The notes: generated by a model from the sequence alone, not told the origin. A DNA stretch of 64,000 bases from Eonycteris spelaea (GCA_003508835.1 PUFA01000116.1:496001-560000), one strand, 5' to 3'; positions 45,801 to 60,100 are shown, counted from the first letter of the stretch. Numbers and translations are program-made.

Positions 45801-47420
45801 GCATTAGATACTGTGACGCGTATGTTTGTGGTGGAATCAAGTCTAGGTTTGGAAACAAGGAAAGAACAGATCATCATAAAAGTCTCATATTCTGGATTTG
45901 GAAGTTGATTGAAAGAAGAGGAAGGGGAAAAATTAGTATCTTGACCCCCCCCCACCCCTTAGTTCTCAAGATTTTTCACTTAGTTTCTTAAGTCATGTTA
46001 TTAGCTATTCTAGAATAAGTTACCATTTTCGTTCCAATTCTATATAAATTGTGTGTCTACGTAAGACTAGATAATGCTTCTGCAAAATATTTAAATGATA
46101 AAAATTTAACACACTTTGAATATTTATGTAATTTGAAAACTCTGAAAAAACAATTTGCACTCCATTACAGGTTTGAGGATTTTCACATATTTCTTTGTGT
46201 GTGTTTAATTCCCAGTTGTAATTAGAAAAATTTTAAAAAGAGAGAAATTATTTGGTCCCTTAACTAGCATTTGACATATCTGGAGATTCTGGTACTCTGT
46301 TAGACTTTAATTAGATTCGAAGGAATTTTTTAAAAAGTCTATTATGTAGCTAGTGTGTTTAGAGATTTGTTTCAAGCTACGAGAAAAACAGTTTGATGGA
46401 TTAAATACATGTTCTCTTTCTGTTAAGTAAAACTACGATAATATGGGGTCAACTTCATTATGTTCACAAATAAACTCATTTAGACACATTTAATATTTAG
46501 ATACATTTATATATTATATATAATATTTAATATAACCTCAGGTAGCATGTTGCACTTTTTTCTTACAAAACCTTGTCGTACATGTTATGTATGATAAATG
46601 ATCTCTTCTAGAATAATTTTTATTGTATATTGGAGCAGCAGTGTCTAATTTATAAGTCGAAATCTTTTTTTAACCCAGGGCATAAAATCCTTCTTGGCTG
46701 CCACTAAAATTAAAGTTAAAAAATACTGAAGGATATATTTTATTTTCTGTAAGGAGCATTAGTTTGGAAACATTGTCTTGTAACAAGATAAATAAGATTA
46801 AATATTCGATAGTGTATATTTCAGAATAAACAGCTGTTGCTTCCAATCTCAGTGTTACATTTGTTATATAATGATTATTGTTCTAGTTATATATTTCTTT
46901 GCGCACATTTTTAACGCATAGACCCATAGAAAAATGGAAAGACTGATGGGAGGGAGCTGTGTCCTTTCTGAACTACCTACTGCCTTACTAGAGAACGCGG
47001 AACCATTTTTTTTCCTTTGCTTCTGAAGTGTCAAATCATGCCATAGCTTCCTATATTTTAATTTTTGAGGAGTTTGGTAAATTATCTTTTAATGTTTCTT
47101 AGCTTTTCGTTTTATTTCATGGATAGTGGAAAAGTGGGTCTGTGACTTGACTGAAATGTGACGTGTGATGAATTTGTCTGCGACTCTCAGAGGCATTTAG
47201 CTCTAAATGGTGAAGGGGAATCCACACCATTCTTCCAGTGAACAGACGCATCCCTTTAAGTTGTTTAACTGGAATCGGTGACAATTGTAACGTTAAAGAA
47301 AAATGCTGTCATCACATGGAAGCGTCCTCACAATGTAATTTGTATTTCGAAGAAATAGATCCCACTTCGTGTTTAGGTTTTTAAAAAAGGCTTCTATTTC
47401 TTGAGCAGAATATTGTTAAG

Positions 47421-47564
47421 ATGGCGAACACCAGAAACCATCCTGTGCAGCATTGCCCTTCAGCCTTTCCCTATGGTGAAGGAGCTGCCGCTTCCTACAG
47501 CACAAACAAGGCCGACAAAAACAAAAGCAAAACCAGATCAAAAAATCCTTTTTTTGGAGGGTGA
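47421..47564 (+). other. Small ORF (47 codons) with near-optimal start context, unknown
   Basis: ATG at 47421 is in AAGATGG context (A at -3, G at +4) and also matches a YY1-type AAGATGGCG motif. It opens a 47-residue frame starting MANTRNHPVQHCPSAFPYGE and ending in a Lys/Ser-rich tail (KNKSKTRSKNPFFGG) with TGA at 47562-47564. About 270 bases further on is a ctttcag acceptor-like site and a cluster of AATAAA signals (47830-47850). I do not recognise a family. It may be a chance ORF, a decayed retrocopy, or a microprotein exon; only the sequence context makes it noticeable. Confidence 0.2.
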
Positions 47565-50500
47565 AACTGATGGGTTGCTTAAGTTTTTTCCTCTAACCAT
47601 TTTTCGTATCTAACTCGAGTCTTCCATCATAGGTTAAAATCAGACATAATTTCTCCTAGAATTTGGTCTTGCTATCAACCTATTACTCTAGTCTTGCATA
47701 AGCATTCTTTGTTTTAACTAAGTTGTCTGTTTTGAATAGTAATAAAGGATAACTTGTTCCTGTTGCATCTTGTGTTATGTATAAACTTGAAGAACTGTCT
47801 TTTCCCTTTCAGGTTCTGACAGATTAAAAAATAAATAATAAACTTTATTACCTAAATACATGAAAAAAATTTCTTGTTAAAAGGAAAGACGGAAGGAAAA
47901 CTGAAGTAAATTCATGTCTCTTGAATTCGAAATGCTGTTGTACATACCACTAACACCAATGAAAGCTAAAGCCATCTAGAAAAAAAAAAAGTTAAAGATA
48001 CATTTCCATATTTACGGTAAAGTAAGTGTTAAAATGTAGAAGCCGTGGACATATGTGGGTGTTTTGGCTTGGTTGAATCACTGTGAAGTAAATTTGTCGT
48101 TCCGTTTTACTTTGATAGGGAGTGACAGGCCAGCAGTTTTGATGACGGTAGTGTAGACACCCTGTAACTTATGTGTTGGATTGTCTGCAAATCCCTCTAC
48201 AGGTGGTTGTAAAACCTCAGATATCATTTAGCCTCACGCTTGGGAATATTAGGAAGAAGAGTAGGTTTTCCCATTATATTGTGGGGGAAATCTAGGCAGG
48301 ATGTGTTCTGCATTGTTTACGGGTCAGTATACCTTGAGGTTTTTTTCTTAAGTCCATTTAAAATTTTCACAAAGTAAAAGATGTGCATAGTTGAAAGGCG
48401 TCAGGTGGCCCAGAATGCTGCTGATAAAGGCCACCAGCCCTGCCCTACCCCACAGGGCCACTCTCCAGAGGAAACCTTTTTGCTTCTGCCTCTGGTATTG
48501 TGGTGAAATAAGGTTACTTTATGGAGTTTATCAATTTTGGAGCGATTTCTGCTCTGATAAATGAGGCTTTGGCTCTCTAAACGTCTCCTTCCCCAATAGG
48601 TGTATGGCTTTTCGATTCTCTGTAATCTTTGCAGTTTATGTTATACAAGAGACCTTTCCTTCACGTTTCTAGAGATGGTCTGTCTTGATTTCCCAAGTAG
48701 TAAAATGGAGGCTATCGTACTGCTTCTTGCCACCTTTCGTTTTCCTCTCTATGACCGTTTTCGGTCATTTCTGTTTTATCTCAGCAGTCAAGGCTGAGAA
48801 CATTTACACTCTTTACCCTGCTTCTCCACACTTGGCCTATGCCTTGGTTTTAATGTTTGGAAGTCAGTGGGGAGTTCCTGCGTCACCGTGATGACATAAA
48901 TAATGTTCACAGCAGAGGCAAGGAGAATGGGATCACCTTTTCTGTGTTTCTTGGTCTTCCCTGTGGGTAATTGCCTTTTGCCTTATTTTTCACTATTCTG
49001 TTGTCAGCTTTCCGGGAGGGTGGTTTTTCATCACTGTTGTGCACAGGAGTATCACCCCCCGAGGACAGGCTTCTCTGGTCCTCTTTCTGTAGCTGGGACC
49101 TGATGTTATCTGGACTTGCCCAAGTCATTCTTACTGCAGGACTTTGCTTATTTTGCACTTAGGTCTTGTCCTTACTGGATTTCCTTTTTTTTTTTTTCTT
49201 TTTTTTCCGAGTTACTCGTTTTAATGCAGTACATCCCTCACATGAAGTTTTAGGGAAGAATACGTGGAAGATAAATTTTTGAACCCTGGCATATCTGTAA
49301 AAACTTGCCCTTATAGTTAACTGGTATATTTTGTTCAAGCCAAACTAAGTTGTAAATTATTTCCCCTCAGAGTTTTGCAGGCGCATTGCTCTAAAGCCTT
49401 GTGGTATCTTTGGTTGAGAAGTCTGATACAGTCTGATTCTGATACAGTCTGGTACAGTTCCTCTGTGCGAAGGCCATGTATTTTGCCTTCCTCCATGGAT
49501 GTTCTGTAGAGCCTTTTTTTTCTTTTTTTTTGTCCTTTTCAAAATTGAAATTTCTCAAAGATGTTTAGATGTGCGTGTTTTTTTCCCCATTATTAAACTA
49601 AAGACTCATGTTGTTTCATTTTTGGATATTTTCTTACTGCTTTAGTTATCTCTCTGCTCTTTCTCTTAGTTGGCTATTGGACTTCCGGAATGAATCCCAC
49701 CCCTCCTTTGTCTTTTTCTGCCCTGAGCATTTCCTCTGCTTTATCTCAGACTCTTTATTCTTACTTTGGCAGACACATTTAAAAGTTTCAAGAATTCTTC
49801 CCGCCTGCAATCCCCCAGATTCAAGATATGGATTCATAATCTCCTGAATCTCTTTAAAAATTTTAAGAAGGGTTTTCTTTAAAGTCATCACGGGCCCCCT
49901 TACCTGTTTGCTCTAAGGTAATTTTTGTTGTTCATCTTTGTCTTTTTTACACTGGAGGCTGTTTATCAAACATATGCCCATGGGTTATCATTCAGATTTA
50001 AGAATGAGTGGAAGGATTCTCAGGGAGCTCTGCGTGGGAAGTACCGACTGGCTCATTTTACCATGAAGCCGGTAATTAGTCCGTTGAGTTCTGACATTTA
50101 AGAGTCCATTGCTGTACCCCAAAGTGCTGACCCCCACACCAGGTTCGCTAGTTGCCTCTCCCCAGCCCATGATTTCTTTTCTTTAGAAAGCTCTCTGTTT
50201 GATTTTATTTTTTAAATAATAATTTGTTTCTTAATTTTTTTTTTTACTGCCATTTAAATAATCTATTATCGAAGGGAAATACACGTGTATGTTTGATCTG
50301 CCATTTGAACCAGAGATTCTCCTCCGGCTCCGAAACGGGACCGGACCGAGACTGACGTGCCCGTGTCTGCGGGCCTGGTGTTGCAGGGCGCGTTGGCTTG
50401 TGGAAGCTTAACAGAGACACAACAGCAGCTGCGCGTCACGCGCGAGGTGTCCTGGCCGTCTCAGAGCGGCCACGTGTGTGCTGGGTAGCAGAAGTCACAG

Positions 50501-53500
50501 CAAAGGCGCGACGGTGGCACATGTGGGTGGCAGCAGTCCAGGAGCTGGGGGAGCGTGGCTTAAAACGTGAAAGGGCCTCTCCCCCCTCTCCCCCAGCCCG
50601 TGTTTTAGAGAGACTCGCTGCTGACTCGAAGAAACACTCTTCCTGACTTGCGCTGTGTGCGTGCTTTTTCCATTTGAGCGTGGCGTGCGTGCCTTAATTC
50701 TTACCGGGATGGGGTCCTTTTGCGTGCACAGCGGACCCTTCCTTGCAGCGCACGCGGGTGGGGGTGGTGGCCTCCGGCACTGTCCAGTCCATGTGCAGCA
50801 ACAGCTGCCTCTCCGCAGGCGCCAAGCCCCAGCCTCACCTACGATGGCGCCACGGGGCTGGACCACACGGGGCCGGCGGCGAGGGAGGGCGCGGGGGACG
50901 CCCCGCACCGCTCAGACCCGCGTCGCTCAGACCCGCGTCGCTCCAGGGCCGGCCGCGTTGCCTCGCGACTTTGCTCTCGTCACTTAACGTCCCTCGTGGA
51001 CGTTTCCCCGTCTCAGCTCATGCGCTTCAGTCTCGTTTCTCTTTCGAAAACCGCGTAATAGTCGCCCAGCTGACGTGACTCAAGTGCTCGCTTATGCCAA
51101 AGAGTGTTCTCGAGTCTGGGGCTTCACGGGACACGAGAGGGACCAAGCCCTTGCCTTCTCTGAACCCGTACGATGGACATCGAGAGGCGTAAACGCATTC
51201 CTCCCAGGCGTAAGGAACCCAGCCCGGCCGGGGTGACAGTCTCTGTTAATGCTCCCGCGGGGACTCCCCCTGACGCGAGGGCACCGAGAGAGACCTGAGT
51301 GAGGAGGCAGTTAAGAGACAGCTCGGGCAGCACACCCTTCGCTCTGCAGGCTCCAGACCTGGAGTGAGTGTGTCACACGCAGGGGACCCTCCTGCCTCCC
51401 CAGGTGACAGGTGGGTGTCGCTGACCCAGGGGACACCTTAGGTGGGGCTGAGCGGTGCCGGCCCTGGGGCGGGGGGTTAACCTGGGGGTGGCGCTTAAGG
51501 CTCCTGGAGCCCTGTCGTCGTGGCAGACGAGGCTTAGAGTAGTTTTTATTTGAGGTTTGAAAGCTGCTTCGGTAAGGTCTGCCGGGGATTTGATGGGACG
51601 CGTTCAAGTCGTCGTCTGGGTCTTGGCTTCAGCCGCTTGGGCGGCCAGTCGTGGCACACCTAGGTTAGAGAGCCCAGGGCACAAGCGGGTGCGCGCGCGA
51701 TTGGAGGTGCCTAACTCACTGACCCGTGTGGGTGGCCACCGAGTCGTTTCCGGTTTCGTCGTTACCTTCGCAGCAGACGCCCGTGTCCCCACGTGTTGAT
51801 GGTCACGGGCACATCACGCGGCTCGGCTTCCTAGGTGTAGCGGGCGCTTCTCAATGCGTACGTGTGTTTCACGCGTGTGTTGTACAGCGCACGATCCGTC
51901 GCCCCCTGAAAACGAGATGCTTACGCAGACCCCCACAGCGGGGCGCTGTCCCCCCGGCACGTGCGTGGGAGGGGCCGGGCCCACGTGGGGCTTTGCTGGT
52001 TCTAGCGGGAGTTTCTCCTCACTGTGCCACAGGTGCACTCCACCCCCGGAGCGAAGCGCGGGCCTCGCCCTTGCCGTCCTGGTGTTACTGATGCCAGGAC
52101 GTGCGCGTGATTTCTTTCCGCTCCGGTCGGCCGCCGGTCAGTCCCGTTAGCTCTGGTGGGTGACAGCGACGAAGCGCTTCGCAGAGTTACGATACTGATG
52201 ACGAAAACCGAAACTCTTGGCTGTTTAACGCATGCCAGGCTGGGGCCTCGCGCGTGCTGTGTTTGTTTACGCCTCACGGCACATGCAGAGGCTGTGCCGG
52301 CTGCAGCCTCCTTCCCCTGCGTTCTGGCTAACGACGACTCCCTCCGTGTTTGCAGTTGATGAAGCTGAGGCAGAGGACTTCCGCCAGTCTTTGTCTTTTT
52401 GTTTGTATCTCCTTTCCTGTCCGAGCGTTTCTTTCCGGAGAGTCTGGCACTGTCACTCGAATACCTTTTGTCGATGGTTGTGGGTCAAACCCCAAATCCC
52501 ATGAATCAGACCCACCGGGCGAGGGACGACGGCACCCGTTTCGTCGGAGAGCGCTCTGCTCGCCGGCCGCCCGCGGCGGCAGAGTGTCTGGTCCGGCAGT
52601 CGGACCGCCTCGGTCCAGGTTTCGGCCGGTCCCTCAGTGGCCGCTCGGCCTGGGCCTGACCATCGCTCTTTTTGTTGCTCGGTTCTGTCGGCTTTAAAAC
52701 GGGGCAGCAGCAGCGGCTGCTCCGTGGGGCTCCGTGGGGAGTAAAGCACACGTGTGAAGGGGGCCGGGGTGCGGCCGGCGGCACAGCGGGCGCTTCCTCA
52801 GGGTCCACTGCTGTTTTTACACTATTGGCCCGAAAGGAACAGTCCTGTCTAGTACTCCAAGCACAGGCGACGGGCGATGCGCTGATGAATGATTTACGTT
52901 TATGTATGAAATTTATAAATACCAAATACCGCAAGTGTCTTAGTGAGTCACGTCGAAGGGGATGTACGTGTGTTAAGCTTTTGTGTTTTTTCCGTATGAC
53001 ACCATTTCTGGCTATTTTAATTTGCCCGTCTCAGGATTGAGTTCAATTGCGAGTATAGTTGCCACTAGCATTTCTTTCTTTCTTTCTTTTTTTTTGCAAG
53101 TCCTATGTCAGGTACGTTTTGACTTCCAATAACACAAACCTTCTTTTGCAACGTCCGAAGTGACGGTTAAGGACTCCCTCACGGGACCGGACGTCCAGCT
53201 GTGATTCAGCAGCTCCGTGAAGCCATCGAGGACCCGGACACTGTCCCTGCTCCTGCCCTTCTGTCCTAGCTGGCTGACGGTGGTAGATTAATTCATGTAC
53301 ATGATTGCCCGGCAGCTGCAGCGTGGGGAGCGACAGCACCACGCACAACCGCGTTTCTCGCCCCCTGAGATCTCGCTCTCGGGGTGAGGGCGGAGACCGG
53401 CAGGCCAGCAGGTGCAATGTGCCGCGTGTCCGAGGACGTCCGGGGTCACGGGGACGGGGAAGCAGTGGAGGGGCCTGGGGCGGCCGGGGCGCCTCTGCGA

Positions 53501-56500
53501 GGCTGCGTTTGAGTAGAGCCTTGAGGGTGGTGAGGGGCCGGGGCGGGTGTGGGGCGCGGGAGCCGGTGCCTGCGCCTGAGGCCCCCGCCCACTGCGTGTC
53601 CCAGCAGGTCCCAGCAGCACCAGGGTGGCGGGTGGCGGGCGGCGGGCGGAGGCCGAGGCCCGCGGGCGCCCTGCGGGCTGTCATTCCGGGGAGATGAGAT
53701 CGCTTTGGGGGCCTTTGACCTTATCTGATGAAGACTCTGGAAGGCTCGCCGGCTGCCGCGCCGGGACCAGGGCAGAGGCAGTCGGGGCTGCGCTGCAGGC
53801 GGCCGCGAGGCTCCGGCTGGTGGCGGTGGGAAGGGCGTCCGGTGCTCTGCAGGTGGAGTGGGGCGGACTTGCTGAGGAGCCGGATGTGGGACACGGGGAC
53901 AGCGAGGAGCTAGGACCGTGTTTCCAGCCCAGGTGACGCGACCCCGGCCAGGGAGACCAGGTGCATTTGTGAGTTTACGTTCCTCCCTTTCGTCTGAAGC
54001 GTAAACCGTTCCTGGAAGCCCTCGGCTTTCTCCTGAGGTCCCGTCGGCCAGGCCCGGTCCCGTCCTTGGGCTGTGTCGCCGGACCGGGGTGGCCAGGGGA
54101 GCAAGCCTCTGTCCCTTCCCGGCCTCACGGCGGGTCGCGGCCTCCGGACAGCAGGGCCGGGCCTGAGGGTGTGGCCGTTGGGGAGCTGTTGTCTTTGCCC
54201 ACTGTTCTGTTGGGTCGGTCGTTGTTTTTTTAAAGCGATTTGTAAATATGTTTTGCACGTTAAGAAGATAAGTTCTCGTTCTAATAGATTCTAAGTATGT
54301 CCAAGCCACGTGTTATTTTTTTTTTTTTTTTTTTACTGTGAGATCCGTTTTTAAATTTTGAAATAAGGGAACCCTTTCAGAGTTAACAAGTAGGGGCAGG
54401 TGAATGCAGAGTGCCATGCATAATTTATAGTTTTTCCTACTCTGGGTGCAAGTGTCGTTTTAACCCAAATGCTGGCTTGTCATTCTTTATGAAACTACCG
54501 TGTGGTCTCGTCAGGGTGACCGAGGGTGGTTGGGTAAAGCCAAGCACCCTGATTCCCCGGACCCCCGGCACCGCCTCCCAGCGCTGAGGGGAGTGCCGTT
54601 GCACCCAGGCGAATTCTTCTGTGGGGATTTTTTTTTTTAAAGTTTCCTCCTGCTTCTCCTCTCCTTACCCGTTGTCTGCTGACCCTCCCTTCCCTAACAA
54701 GGCCGGTAACTGGGTGGTTACGGAACAAGAGACTTTTTTTCATGGTTGGTTAGTTGTTCGGTTGGTCAGTTGTTTGCGAGGCCCGGTGTGTCCTCTCTCC
54801 GCAGAGAGTGTCTGAGCCTCAGCTCCACAGCTCACGCGTAGACTCGGGGTCGGCATCACGCGGCGTGCCGTGCAGGGGCTGCTTCCTGGAGCTGTGCAGT
54901 GTGGGGGTTCCGGCGTGGCTTCAGGAGACTTCGTGGAACCCTGAGCGTTCGAGGAGAGGATGCGTGCTGCGCGGGGACACGGGGCGCTGCCCCACGCCGT
55001 CCGCGTCACCTTCGGCTACGGGCTGGTTCCTAACCACTCCCCGGGAGGCGCGAGCGGGCGGCGGGGCCCCCGCGACGTTGCTGAGAGTTAGAGGAGGCGT
55101 GTTTCCAGACGCCGTGCCCCCCTCGGGCTCCGCAGTGGGCTGGGACCACGTCTGCAGCGACCCGCGTGCCCTGCCGAGGGAGGCCGCCTGGTTCCATGTT
55201 TGTCCTGAGTCGTGCTCTTTCTCGTCTCTGCCTCTGCGGACTCAGTGTGCCGGTCCGGTGCTCAGCGCCTGCTGCCCCGTCCGGGGCCGCGCCGGGCGTT
55301 TCCGGAAGTCTGCAGAACGCTCAGGTGCGCGGCCTGGCCGTGGAGGTGCCGGCGGACGTCTGCACCTGCCGAGTGCCGAGGTGGGGGAGTCATTGCCCCC
55401 TAAGGCTGGCGCGAAGCTCCCCGGAAGGGGACGCACCTGAGATGACCCTGTAAAGACCGTCCAGAGGTGTCTTAGGCAGAGGGGAGGACACAGGTGAGGC
55501 AGAGGATTCTAAACGGGGTGGTGAAAGGGCGCCGGGCTGAGAGGGTGACATGCAGAGAGGTGGCAGGTGAGGCCGGCCTGGCTGGCGCGGTGGCGTCGCG
55601 GAGGGTCTTCCCTGCCGTGGGAAGAGGTTTGTCGTCGTCCCTAATAAGGCCTGGGGTATGTCGCTGCCGGAAGGTGCAGGAAGGAGAGTGGCACCTTCGT
55701 TGCCTTTTCAAAGCACGTGTCTCGCGTGGGCATGAAGTTCACGTGGAGGGAGGTCGGCGGTAGTTGGGTGTTCGCAGTGAGAGTAACGGGCAGGTGAAGT
55801 AAGACAGTTTGGGGGTGACGGAGCGGCAGCCGGCCCCCGAGGCGTCAGAGGTGGCATTCGTAGGAGACACTTCGAAGAGGAGGCAGCTGGCCTGGGTGAC
55901 GTTTTTGGGCGGATGAAGCACGTTGGGTAGAAGCCAGACGATGACACTGAGTTTCGGGACCTGAGCTTCCGGTGCAGTTAGGGGGACTCTGCCCCTGGGC
56001 CTTGGGGTTTGTGGGTGGTGGGCGCGGCCTAGAGGCCGGAGGGTGGATGTGCAGGTGGGCGTGGCGGAGGAGGAAGCTGTCCGGGAGGCCTGGCCACGCG
56101 TGGGGGAAGGGGTGTCCGGGGAAGCCGAGAGGCCGGACCGTGGTGAGGCCCAGCATCGGCTGCCCCAGAGGCGGCTCTGGGGGAAGGCGAGGACAGCGCC
56201 TGGACCGTCGGGTGGGTCTGACCGTCACCTGAGTCGAGTGATGTCGGAGCTCGGTGCCCAGAATGCGGGAGGCTCTGTGGGGAGCGAGGTACGGGAACGT
56301 CCAGGCGTAAACGGCTGGTGGGACTTCTGAAGGAGCCGGGTCAGGGGGCAGGGTTCCGAGGTCACAGCTGTTGGGCGGCGGGCCAGGCTGTGGCTTGCGT
56401 GTGGGTTTATGGGCAGTGGGGGGGGCCGTGGCGGGAATGGTGGCAGGTAAGAGGGGAGGGAGCGAGGGGCGCTTGGCACCCCGAGCACCTGCGGCGGGCG

Positions 56501-56814
56501 AGGGGAAGCGCATGTGAGGGTGGGGCCTCCGTACCCCGGCCCGTGGCTTGTAAGACAGCGACCGTGAGAGTTCTTATCCTTTACCTTTTCCTTCTCTCTG
56601 AAGTGATTTTCTCGGGTCATCTCTTGAGGGCGCGTTGGAACATCCTCGGCTTGTCCCGGGGGGAGGGAATTGTTCTGTCGGAAACCTCTTGTTTCCCCCC
56701 ATCCTCAGTTAGGCTGGGCGAGGGAGGGCTGAACTGGTGCGTCTGTCACAGAGCCTTGGGACACATCCGGTGGTGGGGAGCGCACGCCGAGCCCGCCCGT
56801 CCCACCGGGAGGCG
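47565..56814. other. Intron; AT-rich to 50.3 kb, then CpG-rich without recognisable genes
   Basis: Positions 47.6-50.2 kb are AT-rich and unclassified. From about 50.3 kb the DNA becomes CpG-rich and contains short tandem pairs (15-base GCTCAGACCCGCGTC repeated at about 50908-50942) and many overlapping ORFs on both strands without domains. An ancient repeat of unnamed family probably underlies 55.5-56.4 kb ('gtgacatgcagagaggtggc', 'gtgacgtttttgggcggatg'). A 21-base T-run lies near 54316-54336. Confidence 0.45.
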
Positions 56815-57175
56815 GACATGTGGCCGGCACCGCAGTTCTGGGCTCTGGACCCTGGGCGGCTTAGCAGCAGGAAGTCGCTGTCTCACGGCTCTGGAGGCTT
56901 TGCACCCCGAGCCTGGGCGTTGGCGGATCGGGCCGCTCTGAGGCGCGGGGTGGGGGGGGGATGTGGCACCTCGCTCCCGCCGGTCTCCACGTCACCGTCC
57001 TCCTCCCCGTGTCCGCCTGTGTCCGGAGCGCAGTGGCCGTGCCGTGCTTAGGGCTCAGTCTGCTCCAGTGGGACCTTCTCTCGGCCTCATTCCACTATTT
57101 GTTTTCAAATAAGGTCGCATTCGCCAGACGGACATGCGTGTTGGGGACACGATTCAACCCGGTGTGGTAGTTTTA
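56815..57175 (-). mobile_element. MLT1-like solitary LTR (ERVL-MaLR), antisense, CpG-rich
   Basis: Antisense MLT1 landmarks: 'tctcacggctctggaggctt' near the left, 'ccagtgggaccttctctcgg' in the middle, 'tttgttttcaaataaggtcg' and 'cattcgccagac' towards the right, then 'ttggggacacgattcaaccc' at the end. It is an old solitary LTR with an unusually high number of CpGs for its age. Confidence 0.7.
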
Positions 57176-60100
57176 GGCATGCGTTTCCAAAGTGAAATTT
57201 TGTGAATTACATGCGTCCACTAAACTGCATGAAAGTGTAGGCTCATTGCAACTGTGTTAACCTATTGAGGGCTAGAGTCTCTGTGATTCTAAGCTTTTAG
57301 TAATTTTTAAAATTGTAAACCAATTCAGATGAAATCCTGTCTAGACTTAGAAATCTGAATTATAAATTTACAACTTTCCCAATTTCGTTATTTTTTTTGA
57401 GCACAAGAATGCTGTTGTTATCAGGGAGAGGTGATTGAGGATAACGTTTTCTGATGAGACGTGTCGCTGTGTGTTTTGAAGTGGACGGTTACGGAATGCT
57501 GACTGTTGATTCCCGCAGCATCCCGGTACCAGTTGGTTTGGTCCATAATAGCCCTTTTTATTCTAAATAGAGTAGTGAAAAGAAACTTGACCTGGTCCAG
57601 GTAGATACCACCTGAAGACGCAGCTCTTCCTGAGTTCCTTTCTGCCTTTTGCTGTATTGTCAGTGTTTTCATTCTATTACAGTTTCTTAGGTGTCACCCA
57701 GCTTTCTCTGCCGCGTCTCAGACCAGCGCGTCCAGTAGGACCTTCTGCAGTGACGGACACGTCCTCTGTCTGAGCCGTTGCACATAGCAGCCCCTGGAAG
57801 CAGCTGGTGGGACTGAGTTTCTAGTGGGATTTAACTGATTTAAGCGGCCACGTGTAGCCGGATCTCTCCCTCTCAGCTAGTCATCATCAGCGGTTTGTCC
57901 TAAAACTCTTTTTGTCCATATGTAAGAAATACGTGCACATGTGAGCATTATACTGTTTTCAAAACAAAAAGTGTGGCCCCAGTCGACACGAGTCTGCGGT
58001 GTGTGTTTCCCGCTCGGGTCTGGGGGCCTTCGCCGCATCCCCAGGCCCATCGAGGGCCCCGTCATTCCCAGCAGCTGCCCAGAGCTCAGGCCGGGATGGG
58101 TTTCTCAGTCAGTGTTCTTTTTTATTGATGTTTGTTTATTCATCACTTTTAGTGTATAATGTGTATTAACTCAGTGATCATTAATTCCAGTTAAAACCCA
58201 ATAATGAAAGTAGAAAGAATCACTCATTCTAAGTTATGAACCTCTTTATTAGACTTATTTAAATAAACAAGGCATAGTCCTGTTTCTTATATCTCCTACA
58301 TCTTTGTTATCTTTACGAGTTTACTTTTCAGTTCGATAGTTTGAGCGACAGCACCGATTCTGATAACCAGGCCCATGGCTTTCCCTACGGACTTGTAATA
58401 AAACCTGAGTTTTAGGGCTGCCAATCTCAGACTAGCCACGCGTTGCGGGGAAAGGGAAGCAAGATGGACGCACAAAGGAGGCGTGTAAGATTTTCTTTTT
58501 TTCGAGTAAATACTGGACTCAAAGAGGCTGGGTCAGGTTGAACCACAGGGAGGTGCCTTTTTTTTTTTAAGGATGGAATGGTCCGATTTTGGCGATTTCA
58601 TGAAGTTCAAGTTAATTTCCGTGGCGGATTCGCGCAGGAAGCCCTGGCTCAGGGCAGGCCGTGTGGTGAGCTCATCACCGTGGGGAGGCGTGGCAGAGGG
58701 CCGGGCACCCACCTGTGGGGCACCGGGCAGGGCCGTGACAACGGACGCTTGTGCTGGCGGCCGGGGCCGGGTTTGCTGCTTCAGGGGCTGTGAACTGACG
58801 GTGTTCCCGTTCCGCTGTTCCTTCCTTTGATGAGCGGGCACGCGGATGCTCTCAGTACAGAGGGAGTCCCCCTCACCGCCCGGCGTGGCCGGTGCCACAG
58901 CTCCCCGGGGAAGCCGCGTGGGTGCCCAGCTCTGCCCTCTGCTACTCTGCAGTGTAGCCCCTTGGTTCTCGGGCGTTTCTGGTTGTGACGAATGCGTTTT
59001 CCGTGTTCTTATTTCCTTATGTGTCAGCCATGGTGCGGAATGGCACCTGGGTGTTCGCAGGGAGGGGCTGAGGCCGGGGCCTCCCAGGCCTTCCAGCCTC
59101 CCGGCCTTTCCCTCGGTCTTGCATCAGCAGGGTCTTGACTGGGGTCTCTGGCCCAGCAGCGCCCAGCCTGTGTCAGAGTCTGGAGAGTCCCCGGGGTGCC
59201 AGTGAAACGGGCAATCGATCATCGAAGTGTGTGTGCCTGCGTGTGCGTGCATGTGCACATGCATGTGTGCACAAGGGTGGGGGCGCAGGCTTTTCCCACA
59301 GATGCAGTAAACCAAGGTTTCATAGATTTTCCAAGATTGCTGTTCAATTACAAATAGGCCTTAAAATGTTTATTACATCCCAAAAATTTTAATACAGCTA
59401 AATTGTAAGTATCCACCACCAACAAAAAATTTTGAATATTTTGCCTCAACATTTTAAGGCTTATGAACACTTGGTACACATTTTTTCTACACACACGTTA
59501 CGTATGTATATATACATGTATAAAAAACATTTAGAAAATAACATTTAGAAAAAACAAAAGAAATAACATAAAAATGTAAGGTATATGAGATCACATTGTT
59601 TATGTTTTTTCACCCAAGAAGGATAGTAATGTAAAGGTGTCCAGGTCAGTGACCTCGGTGCTGCAGGGTGTCACGTTGCTTAGGGCAGTGATTCATCTGA
59701 GTGGTCTTTCTTGTTGGACGGGGAGGATGTTTTTTTTTTCCAGTCTTTGAAAATCAGAAACAAAATGCAGATGAATATCCTTATGACTACACCTTTGTGC
59801 ACTTTATTATTTGCTCATGATTCTTGAGTTTTTGGGCCAAAGGAAATACAGATTGTCAAAACTTGTAATGTCAGCACATGTCACTTTGGCATAGTGGTCC
59901 TGTCCCCATCAGCTTGCAGAAGAATCGATCATAACTTTGGCTGCCTGAACGGAAAAGAGAACCAGTAAGAACGAAGCAACATGTTCATTGCCAAAGGGCC
60001 CAAAAGCCGCAGGTGTGGGGTGGGGCCAGGGGCAGACTCTGTGATGAGTGGCACAGCCTCGGGAGAATGGTTTGAAAAGGTGATAAATTTTTAAGGCAGG

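Larger units (their letters stand above)
41481..47400. other. Intron, mostly AT-rich unique sequence with MIR/L1-like fragments
   Basis: Apart from the fragments listed separately and a GC-rich island at 45180-45640 containing an imperfect GGGTGGCC-type minisatellite (about 45455-45510), the DNA is AT-rich and unclassified. The stretch at 43690-43860 has clustered homeodomain-like TAATTA/GATTAAT and CCAAT text and looks like a possible conserved element. Confidence 0.45.

Noticed and set aside
56318..56941. 207-aa ORF at 56.3-56.9 kb and other 100-290-aa ORFs in 50-62 kb
   Set aside because: Overlapping open frames on both strands in CpG-rich DNA with no domain. One also runs into an LTR fossil.
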